Shown here piece after piece: positions 1 through 6,337 of a stretch of 31,495 nt of DNA. Every line of letters starts with the position of its first letter. The stretch's first letter is position 1. This stretch comes from an uncultured Microbacteriaceae bacterium (GTDB taxonomy: Bacteria; Actinomycetota; Actinomycetes; Actinomycetales; Microbacteriaceae). The stretch covers positions 1-31,495 of the forward strand of contig CAKUJB010000009.1 in NCBI GenBank assembly GCA_934661165.1, written 5' to 3'. The notes beneath the pieces are model-generated. The model made no database searches and was not told where the DNA came from. It saw nothing but the letters and a program-made list of their open reading frames with translations. Both the position numbers and the translations under genes were made by a program.

Positions 1-1
1 G

Positions 2-937
2 ACGGCGCCCGAGTCGATGGTGACCGGCGTGCCCGCCTACGTCGACGGCTCGGGGATCGCCGCGGCGGGCGCGGCCGGGGCGCGGACGGTCAACCGGGAT
101 CGGATGTGGCACTACACCGAGGGCATCCGCAACTTCGCGCCGATCTGGCCCGGTCACGGCATCCGGATCCTGCCCGGCCCCTCCTCGATGTGGTTCGACG
201 CGATCGGCCGGCGGCTCCCGGCGCCGCTGCTGCCTGGCTACGACACGCTCGGCACCCTCCGCCACCTTCGCACCGATCCCGCGATCGCGGGCCACGCGCA
301 TTCCTGGTTCCTCCTCGACCAGCGCATCATCGAGAAGGAGTTCGCGCTGTCGGGCTCCGAGCAGAACCCGGACCTCACCTCGGGCTCGCTCCTGCGCGTG
401 CTGCGCTCGAGGCTCGGCAAGGGGGCGCCGGCGCCGGTCGAGGCCTTCAAGTCGCGCGGCGAGGACTTCCTCGTCGAGGACGACCTCGACGCGCTCGTGC
501 GGCGGATGAATGCGCTGACCGGCGACGACCTCCTCGACGTCGCGGGCATCCGGCGGGAGATCGCCGCGCGGGACGCCGAGTTCGCGAACCCCTTCGCCAA
601 GGACGCGCAGGTGCAGGGCATCCACAACGCGCGGTCGTACCGCGGCGACCGGATGCTCCGGGTGGCGAAGCCACATCGCATCCTCGACCCCGCCGCGGGA
701 CCGCTCATCGCCGTCCGGCTCCACACGCTGACGCGCAAGTCGCTCGGCGGGCTGCAGACGGATCTCGACTCGCGGGTGCTGCGACCGGACGGCGCGGTCC
801 TGCCCGGGCTGTGGGCCGCGGGGGAGGCGGCCGGCTTCGGCGGCGGCGGGGTCCACGGCTACAACGCCCTCGAGGGCACGTTCCTCGGCGGCTGCCTCTT
901 CTCGGGACGCGCCGCGGGTCGCTCGATGGCGGGATAG
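2..937 (+). CDS. FAD-binding dehydrogenase, C-terminal part (5' end outside window)
   Basis: The reading frame is open from base 2, so the gene begins upstream; 311 residues are visible. The last 45 residues carry the FAD-contacting C-terminal signature of the fumarate reductase/ketosteroid-dehydrogenase flavoprotein fold: GLWAAGEAAGFGGGG, then VHGYNALEGTFLGG and a closing SGRAAG helix. This wording fits the predicted FAD-binding dehydrogenases (COG3573-like) rather than succinate dehydrogenase. The N-terminal Rossmann motif is not in the window. The first ATG in view (base 17) is internal, not the start. The substrate cannot be deduced: the family covers steroid-like and other enone/alkane oxidations, and no pathway partner is adjacent. 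The next gene on the same strand begins 70 bp later with its own promoter, so the two are probably separate units. Family assignment is firm, function is not. Confidence 0.8.
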   Translation, partial: TAPESMVTGVPAYVDGSGIAAAGAAGARTVNRDRMWHYTEGIRNFAPIWPGHGIRILPGPSSMWFDAIGRRLPAPLLPGYDTLGTLRHLRTDPAIAGHAHSWFLLDQRIIEKEFALSGSEQNPDLTSGSLLRVLRSRLGKGAPAPVEAFKSRGEDFLVEDDLDALVRRMNALTGDDLLDVAGIRREIAARDAEFANPFAKDAQVQGIHNARSYRGDRMLRVAKPHRILDPAAGPLIAVRLHTLTRKSLGGLQTDLDSRVLRPDGAVLPGLWAAGEAAGFGGGGVHGYNALEGTFLGGCLFSGRAAGRSMAG

Positions 938-995
938 GCCTTCCGTCCGGCGGATGACTCGGTGCGGCATGCGTCGCGCACCCCGGCCATGTCGC

Positions 996-1016
996 TATAG
1001 TTGATGTATGTCAACT
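996..1016 (+). promoter_or_regulatory. Exporter promoter with overlapping MarR-type operator
   Basis: TATAGT at 996-1001 is a good -10 box; its last T lies 7 nt before the ATG at 1008, so the transcript probably starts at or next to the ATG. A perfect inverted repeat AGTTGA-N6-TCAACT occupies 999-1016, covering the end of the -10 box, the start site and the first codons. Its size and sequence resemble MarR-family operators, and a marR gene is the next cistron. No convincing -35 is visible. Confidence 0.7.
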
Positions 1017-2702
1017 GATTCGTCGACCGCTACCTCCTCGACGATGACATCCCGTCAGGTCCTCCAGGCGATCTCCGGCCTCTTCGCCGCCTTCTTCGTC
1101 GTCATGCTCTCCAGCACCGTCGTCGCCACGAGCCTCCCGGTGATCATCAGCGAGCTCCAGGGCACGCAGTCCGACTACACGTGGGTCGTCACCGCGAACT
1201 TCCTCACGATGGCCATCACGACCCCGATCTGGGGCAAGCTCGCCGACCGCTACAACCGGAAGCGGCTCATCCTCACCGCCCTCGTCCTCTTCGCCCTCGT
1301 GACCGCCGCCGCCGGCTTCGCCACCGACACCGGCTGGCTCATCGTCTGCCGCCTCCTCCAGGGCGTCGGCGTCGGCGGCATGGTCGCGCTCGGGCAGGTC
1401 GCCATCGCCGACGTCGTGAGCCCGCGCGAGCGCGGCAAGTACATGGGCGTCATGGGCGCCGTCATGGGCGTCGCGCAGCTCGGCGGACCGCTGCTCGGCG
1501 GCGTCGTCACCGACCTCATCGGCTGGCGGTGGAACTTCTTCCTCCCCGTGCCGATCGCGATCATCGCGGGCCTGCTCATCGCCTTCACCCTGCGGAGCCC
1601 GAAGCCGCAGCCGAGAGGGCGCTTCGACTACCTCGGCTCGCTGCTCGTCGTCGCCGGCTTCGGCCTGCTGCTCATCTGGCTCAGCCTCGCCGGCGCCGAA
1701 TTCGCGTGGGACTCCGCGACGAGCATCGCGCTCGCCGTCATCAGCGGGGCGCTGTGCCTCGCGGCGATCGTCTGGGAGCTCCTCGTCAAGGAGCCGATCG
1801 TGCCGCTGCGGCTGCTGCGGCGTCCGACATTCGCCCTCGCCACGATCGCCTCGCTCTCGGTCGGCATCTCGATGTACGGCGCCTCGGTCTTCGTGAGCCA
1901 GTACCTGCAGATCGCGCGCGGGCTGACCCCGACCGAGTCCGGATTCCTGCAGATGCCGCTCGTCATCGGCTCGCTCCTCACCTCGGTGCTGCTCGGCCAG
2001 ATCATCTCCCGCACCGGCCATTGGAAGTCGTGGGTGATCGTCGCGGCGACCGTTCACGTCGTCGGCCTCGCGCTCATGGGCACCCTGCGCTACGACACCT
2101 CGATCTGGCTCGTGGGCATCTACCTGCTGCTCGTCGGCATCGGCACCGGCGGACTCGTGCAGAATCTCGTGCTCGTCGTGCAGAACGACCTCAGGGCGAG
2201 CGAGCTCGGCGCGGGGACCGGGACGCACACCTTCGTGCGCAGCCTCGGCGGCACCGTCGGCATCACGATCCTCGGCGCGATCCTCAGCGCGGGCGTCGCC
2301 TCGCGGCTCGCGGTCGACATCCCGCCGCTCGGCGAGCGGGTGCTCGAGAGCCCGGCCTGCGCCCCCGGCCTCGAGGTCGTCCGCTCCGGCGCACTGCCGA
2401 ACGTCCGCGAGCTGTGCGCGCCGCTGCAGATCGCCGTCGAGAGCGTCTTCGGCGACGGCATCGCCGAGGTCTTCCTCTGGATCGTGCCGCTCGCGGTCAT
2501 CGGGCTCGTCGCCACGATCCTGCTGCCGAACCGGGCGCTCTCGAAGAAGAATGCGATGCAGCAGCTCGAGGAGGAGCTCGGCGCCGAGTTCGTCAAGCTG
2601 CAGCCCGTCGCGCAGGGTGCGTCGCCCGAGGCCGCCGTGGTCGACGCCGACGCGGACCCCGACGCGGCCCCCGGCGACAATGGGAGTCGTGATGACCGCT
2701 GA
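1008..2702 (+). CDS. MFS drug exporter, DHA2 (EmrB/QacA, 14-helix) family
   Basis: A 564-residue proton-driven multidrug exporter of the inner membrane. After a Ser/Thr-rich start, helices begin near residue 20. Motif A of the major facilitator superfamily is at 76-86 (GKLADRYNRKR) and the antiporter motif C at about 150-165 (GAVMGVAQLGGPLLGG), which marks drug/proton antiporters. About 14 hydrophobic segments follow, with a long extracytoplasmic loop near 445-480 containing two cysteines (ACAPG, LCAPL), and a hydrophilic acidic tail after about 510. Length and layout fit DHA2 transporters. The ATG sits 7 nt after a -10 box with no Shine-Dalgarno, so translation is probably leaderless. The stop codon overlaps the start of the MarR gene by 11 bp, so the pump and its repressor form one unit. 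The substrate is unknown. Confidence 0.92.
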   Translation: MSTDSSTATSSTMTSRQVLQAISGLFAAFFVVMLSSTVVATSLPVIISELQGTQSDYTWVVTANFLTMAITTPIWGKLADRYNRKRLILTALVLFALVTAAAGFATDTGWLIVCRLLQGVGVGGMVALGQVAIADVVSPRERGKYMGVMGAVMGVAQLGGPLLGGVVTDLIGWRWNFFLPVPIAIIAGLLIAFTLRSPKPQPRGRFDYLGSLLVVAGFGLLLIWLSLAGAEFAWDSATSIALAVISGALCLAAIVWELLVKEPIVPLRLLRRPTFALATIASLSVGISMYGASVFVSQYLQIARGLTPTESGFLQMPLVIGSLLTSVLLGQIISRTGHWKSWVIVAATVHVVGLALMGTLRYDTSIWLVGIYLLLVGIGTGGLVQNLVLVVQNDLRASELGAGTGTHTFVRSLGGTVGITILGAILSAGVASRLAVDIPPLGERVLESPACAPGLEVVRSGALPNVRELCAPLQIAVESVFGDGIAEVFLWIVPLAVIGLVATILLPNRALSKKNAMQQLEEELGAEFVKLQPVAQGASPEAAVVDADADPDAAPGDNGSRDDR

Positions 2703-3174
2703 GTCGGAGCGCGAGCGGATCGCGGGGCAGGAGTCGATCGAGGCGCTCGAGGCCGCATTCGGGCGACTCGTGCCCCTCGTGCGCGAGCAGCTGCGGGCGA
2801 TCGCCGCGCACATTCATCCCGAGATGCGGGCGGCGGGGATGCAGGTGCTGCGCGTCGCGATCCGGGCCCGCCGCGCGGGCGAGCCCCCCGTGTCGGTCGG
2901 CGACATCATCACGCAGACCGCGCAGGACAAGTCGGTCGTCTCCCGGCAGCTCCGGCAGCTCGCCGAGTGGGGGCTCATCACGACGCGCCGCTCCGAGCAG
3001 GACCGCCGCGTCATCCTCGTCGAGGCGACCGAGCTCGCGCTCGAGCGGTCGACCGCGGCGCGAGGCTCGGTGCGGATGCTCAACGCGCGGATCCTGTCCA
3101 CGTGGTCGGAGGCGGACGTCCACGAGCTCACCCGACTCCTCGACCGGATCGTCGACGACCGGGCCGAGGCCTGA
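2692..3174 (+). CDS. MarR-family transcriptional repressor
   Basis: A 160-residue winged-helix regulator. The recognition region is at about 69-91 (VGDIITQTAQDKSVVSRQLRQL), and the wing carries the DRR signature at 104-106 (SEQDRRVILV). The flanking N- and C-terminal helices form the dimer interface in this family. I chose ATG 2692 because GGGAG lies 5 nt upstream; an in-frame ATG at 2680 and a GTG at 2689 are alternatives with poorer spacing. The gene overlaps the exporter gene by 11 bp. The likely role is ligand-relieved repression of the exporter operon, including itself, through the palindrome at 999-1016. That is inferred from operon structure and the operator, not shown directly. It ends 3 bp before the convergent App1-type gene, with no terminator hairpin between them. 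Confidence 0.9.
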   Translation: MTAESERERIAGQESIEALEAAFGRLVPLVREQLRAIAAHIHPEMRAAGMQVLRVAIRARRAGEPPVSVGDIITQTAQDKSVVSRQLRQLAEWGLITTRRSEQDRRVILVEATELALERSTAARGSVRMLNARILSTWSEADVHELTRLLDRIVDDRAEA

Positions 3175-3177
3175 GAC

Positions 3178-4254
3178 TCAGCGCGGCGCGACGATGCCGG
3201 CGGCGGTGAGCTGCTCCCAGAGGTCGGCGCCGTTCTGGCCGAAGAACCAGCGCGCGGAGGACTCCCGCTCGCGGACCGCGGCCTTCGACCGGCCTCCCGC
3301 GAGCACCGCCTCGCCCGCCGAGAGCTGCCGGATCGCGACCGCCGCGACATTGCGCGGGTGCTCGCGGACGAACTCGCCGTAGATGTCCTCGTCGTGCTGG
3401 CCGTCGTCGCCGAAGAGCAGCCAGCGGACCTCGGGGAACTCGCCGGCGATCCGCCTGAGCTGCTCGCGCTTGTGCTCCCGGCCGGAGCGGAAGAGCCGAT
3501 CGTGCGTCGGACCCCAGTCGGTGAGCAGCAGCGGTCCGCTCGGGTAGAGATTGCGGCTCAGGAAGCGGCGCAGCGTCGGCGCGACGTTCCACGCCCCCGT
3601 CGAAAGGTAGATGAAGGGCGTGCTCTGGTGCTGCCGCCGGATGCGGTCGTAGAGGACGGCCATCCCGGTCACGGGGCGCCGCGCGTGCTCGTCGACGACG
3701 AACGTGTTCCACGCCGCGAGGACGGGCCGCGGCAGGGCCGTGACCATGACGGTGTCGTCGATGTCGCTGATGACCCCGAAGCGCTCGGCGGGGTCGACGA
3801 CGAAGATCTCCGCGGTGGTCGGCTCCGAGCCGACGGTGCGCAGCGACACGAGGTGGCGACCCGGGGGCAGGAGCGCCTCGACGCGGCCGTCGACGACGCC
3901 GCCGCGATCGATCGGCAGCTCGGTGACCGTCCCGCCGACGTCGACCTCGATCGTCGCGTTCGCGACCGGCACCGAGAAGAAACTCCGCCAGCCGCGGACC
4001 TGCTCGGCGCGCGACTCGCCGTTGTCGCGCGGCCGCTCGTAGACGACCCGGCACAGCACCCGGATCCAGCCGGGCGAGCCGTACCCCGCGTACGGGATGA
4101 TCGTCGGGACATGCCCGCGGCGCTGCCGACGGCGCTGGCGCCGCCGCTGGATCGAGTCCTCGATGCGCGCCGCGAAATGCTTCGCCTTCGCCTGCACCTC
4201 GGCCGCGGAACGGACCGCGGTCTGGCGAGGCTCAGGCGTCGTCGTCTCCGGCAT
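3178..4254 (-). CDS. App1-type phosphatidate phosphatase (DUF2183 family)
   Basis: A 358-residue protein. The C-terminal half is a HAD-like phosphatase of the App1 family: DIDDT at 164-168 is the DxDxT nucleophile motif, STGAWN near 218 is the second motif, and FGDDGQHDED at 281-290 supplies the acidic metal-binding residues. App1 of yeast is a Mg-dependent phosphatidate phosphatase; bacterial members are assigned by homology. Residues 60-155 form a beta-rich N-terminal domain typical of the family. There is no signal peptide or membrane segment. A very basic patch (RRRQRRRQRR, about 37-46) near the N-terminus could bind acidic lipids, which is inference. The start codon lies inside the end of the DedA gene (23 bp overlap), so the two are translated from one mRNA. 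The substrate here is inferred. Confidence 0.85.
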   Translation of the reverse strand: MPETTTPEPRQTAVRSAAEVQAKAKHFAARIEDSIQRRRQRRRQRRGHVPTIIPYAGYGSPGWIRVLCRVVYERPRDNGESRAEQVRGWRSFFSVPVANATIEVDVGGTVTELPIDRGGVVDGRVEALLPPGRHLVSLRTVGSEPTTAEIFVVDPAERFGVISDIDDTVMVTALPRPVLAAWNTFVVDEHARRPVTGMAVLYDRIRRQHQSTPFIYLSTGAWNVAPTLRRFLSRNLYPSGPLLLTDWGPTHDRLFRSGREHKREQLRRIAGEFPEVRWLLFGDDGQHDEDIYGEFVREHPRNVAAVAIRQLSAGEAVLAGGRSKAAVRERESSARWFFGQNGADLWEQLTAAGIVAPR

Positions 4255-4921
4255 CGCCGTCCAGTCTGCCAGGCTCCGCGGCTCGCGCGAGCAGGCGCTT
4301 CGCGACGAGGCCGAGGAGCGCGGCGACGATGATGACCGCGACGAAGACGTAGCCGGCGAGATGGAGCCGGTCGACGAGCGCCCGGAACGACTCCGCGGCG
4401 AGCATGCCGACCGTCACGTAGGCACCGGCCCAGATGACCGCGGCGGGGGCCGCCCAGCCGAGGAACCGCCGGAACGGCATGGTGCTCATGCCGACCGTCA
4501 CGGGCATGAGCGCGTGCAGCACGGGCAGGAACCGGCTCACGAAGACCGCGATGCCGCCGCGCCGCTCGATGAGCGCCGAGGCGCGATCCCAGGACGGGCC
4601 GAGCCGCCGACCCAGTCGCGACCGGCGGATCGCGGGCCCCGCGAGCCGACCGAGCAGGAAGCCAAGCGACTGCCCGACGAGGGTCGCGACGATGACCGTC
4701 ACGAGCAGGACGACGAAGTGGACGGGGTCCCGCACGCCGGTCGCCGCGGCGACGACGAGCGTGTCGCCCGGCACGACGAGTCCGACGAAGAGCGTCGTCT
4801 CGAGGAGGATCGCGACCCCCGCGATGACCGTGCCCCACACCGGCCCGACGAACGCGACGACATCGAGCGCCCACAGGATGACCTGACCGAGCCAGACACC
4901 GAGCAGCTCGAACGGGTTCAC
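4232..4921 (-). CDS. DedA-family membrane protein
   Basis: A 229-residue integral membrane protein of the DedA (SNARE-associated) family, whose members move undecaprenyl phosphate or phospholipids across the inner membrane. Family signatures are visible: an acidic residue and PGD in ETTLFVGLVVPGD (41-53), and the arginine/proline block FVSRFLPVLHALMP (127-140) followed by VTVGMS. About five hydrophobic stretches are seen (roughly 10-60, 66-95, 123-145, 153-178, 188-206), and the tail is acidic (DGDAGDDDA). The start is the GTG at 4921: it lies 7 nt after a CACAAT -10-like box on the minus strand and there is no Shine-Dalgarno, so a leaderless mRNA is likely. The gene heads a two-gene unit with the App1-type phosphatase and is divergent from pabB. 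Confidence 0.9.
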   Translation of the reverse strand: MNPFELLGVWLGQVILWALDVVAFVGPVWGTVIAGVAILLETTLFVGLVVPGDTLVVAAATGVRDPVHFVVLLVTVIVATLVGQSLGFLLGRLAGPAIRRSRLGRRLGPSWDRASALIERRGGIAVFVSRFLPVLHALMPVTVGMSTMPFRRFLGWAAPAAVIWAGAYVTVGMLAAESFRALVDRLHLAGYVFVAVIIVAALLGLVAKRLLARAAEPGRLDGDAGDDDA

Positions 4922-4924
4922 CGG

Positions 4925-4957
4925 ACCATTGTGGCGGTCGACACACCCCACAATGGT
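4925..4957. promoter_or_regulatory. Symmetrical divergent promoter of the DedA gene and pabB
   Basis: A perfect 10-bp inverted repeat, ACCATTGTGG (4925-4934) and CCACAATGGT (4948-4957), fills the 39-bp gap between two divergent genes. Read toward either gene, CCACAATGGT is followed by exactly three bases and then the start codon (CCG-GTG for the DedA gene, GTG-ATG for pabB). CACAAT matches 4 of 6 bases of a -10 box, and each start codon is 7 nt past its last T. The arms are therefore probably two leaderless -10 regions; they could also bind one dimeric regulator. Confidence 0.55.
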
Positions 4958-4960
4958 GTG

Positions 4961-6322
4961 ATGCGGGTGCTCACGTGGCCGGTGCCGGGCGCCGTCGACC
5001 CCGAAGCGGTGTTCGCGGCGCGCTGGCGCGACGCCCCCGCCGCGTTCTGGCTCGACACGGGCGGCCCGGTCGCCGGCACGAGCTACCTCGGCGCGGCGAG
5101 CTGGTCGACGACCGCGGAGGAGATCCGCGAGACCGGCCAGGACGTCTTCAGCTGGCTGCGCGCCGAGCGCGCCCGGTGGGACGTCGACACGGCCGAGGCG
5201 CCGGCCGGCTTCGCCCTCGGCCTCGTCGGCTGGCTCGGCTACGAGATGTACGCGGACACGCTCGGGCTGTCCGCGCCGCACAGCCGTCGCCATCCCGAGG
5301 CGCTCTTCATGCGTGTCGACCGCGCGCTCGCCGTCGACCACGTCACGGGTCAGGCGCGGCTCATGGCCCGCGGCGACGACTGGACGGGCGAGCTCGCCGC
5401 ATGGCGCGACGCGATGCTCGAGTCGATCGCGAGCACGCAGTCCTCCGGCGCATTCCTCCCGGATGCGACGAATGCGCGGGACGCGGCCGCCGCGCCGAGT
5501 CCGGTCCGGTGGCGCTACAGCGATGCGGACTACGAGGCGCGGATCCGCGCGTGCCAGCAGGCGATCGCGGACGGTGACGCGTACGTGCTCTGCCTGACGA
5601 CCGAAGTCGCGGTCGACGGCGAGTTCGACCCATGGGACGTGTACCGGCGGCTGCGTCGCACGAGCCCGACGCACCACGGCGCCTACCTCCGAGCGGACGG
5701 GGTCGCGCTGCTGTCGGCCACGCCGGAGCAGTTCCTCCTCGTCACGCCCGACGGCATCGCCTCCACGAAGCCCATCAAGGGCACCCGTCCCCGGGGGCGC
5801 ACCCCCGAGGAGGACGCCGCGTTGGCCGAGGAGCTGCGCACGAGCGAGAAGGAGCGCGCGGAGAACGTCATGATCGTCGACCTCATGCGCAACGACCTGT
5901 CGCGGGTGAGCGAGGTCGGCTCGGTCGAGGTGACGAAGCTGCTCGACGTCGAGACCTACCCGCCCGTCCACCAGCTCGTGTCGACAGTGACGGGCCGGAT
6001 CCGCGAGGGCCTCGACGCCGTCGACGTCATCCGCTCGTGCTTCCCGGCCGGCTCCATGACCGGCGCGCCGAAGCGCTCGGCGGTGACAATCCTGTCGCGG
6101 CTCGAGGCGAGGTCGCGGGGGGTCTACAGCGGCGCATTCGGCTATCTCGGCTACGACGGCCGCGTCGACCTCGCGATGACGATCCGCTCGATCGTCATCG
6201 ATGCCGCGGGGGCGACGATCGGCACCGGCGGCGGCATCACCGCCCTGTCCGACCCCGCCGAGGAGGTCGAGGAGGCCCGGCTCAAGGCCGCCGTGCTGCT
6301 GCGCGCGCTCGGCGCGGGCTGA
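4961..6322 (+). CDS. pabB: Aminodeoxychorismate synthase component I
   Basis: A 453-residue chorismate-using enzyme that makes 4-amino-4-deoxychorismate from chorismate and ammonia, the first step of p-aminobenzoate and folate synthesis. Residues 1-180 form the TrpE/PabB N-terminal domain (GWLGYEMYAD at 90-99); 185-450 form the chorismate-binding domain. PIKGTRPRG at 271-279 is decisive: the lysine (K273) marks PabB, whereas anthranilate synthase has PIAGT here. ENVMIVDLMRNDL (301-313), CFPAGSMTGAPK (360-371) and GTGGGITALSDPAEE (421-435) complete the active site. The start ATG 4961 is 7 nt after a -10-like CACAAT; the open frame continues upstream to 4097, but that part is antisense to the DedA and App1-type genes and is not used. 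No pabA or pabC is adjacent, so the glutaminase partner must be elsewhere. Confidence 0.92.
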   Translation: MRVLTWPVPGAVDPEAVFAARWRDAPAAFWLDTGGPVAGTSYLGAASWSTTAEEIRETGQDVFSWLRAERARWDVDTAEAPAGFALGLVGWLGYEMYADTLGLSAPHSRRHPEALFMRVDRALAVDHVTGQARLMARGDDWTGELAAWRDAMLESIASTQSSGAFLPDATNARDAAAAPSPVRWRYSDADYEARIRACQQAIADGDAYVLCLTTEVAVDGEFDPWDVYRRLRRTSPTHHGAYLRADGVALLSATPEQFLLVTPDGIASTKPIKGTRPRGRTPEEDAALAEELRTSEKERAENVMIVDLMRNDLSRVSEVGSVEVTKLLDVETYPPVHQLVSTVTGRIREGLDAVDVIRSCFPAGSMTGAPKRSAVTILSRLEARSRGVYSGAFGYLGYDGRVDLAMTIRSIVIDAAGATIGTGGGITALSDPAEEVEEARLKAAVLLRALGAG

Positions 6323-6329
6323 GCGCGGG

Positions 6330-6335
6330 TAGGGT
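6330..6335 (+). promoter_or_regulatory. Probable leuS -10 box (TAGGGT)
   Basis: TAGGGT lies just after the pabB stop. By the 7-nt spacing seen at neighbouring genes, transcription would start near 6342, between the ATG at 6338 and the GTG at 6344. This bears on which codon is the true leuS start. No -35 is recognisable. Confidence 0.45.
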
Positions 6336-6337
6336 GG

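Noticed and set aside
1011..2813. A 600-codon minus-strand frame opposite the exporter gene
   Set aside because: Composition is dominated by Arg, Asp, Glu and Ala with no domain pattern; it mirrors the third-position GC bias of the exporter gene.
4097..4960. Upstream extension of the pabB frame (288 extra codons)
   Set aside because: It is antisense to the App1-type and DedA genes, has shadow composition and lies upstream of the pabB promoter.
4961..6322. Anthranilate synthase component I (trpE) as identity of the chorismate enzyme
   Set aside because: The active-site motif is PIKGT, which marks aminodeoxychorismate synthase, and no trp genes are adjacent.
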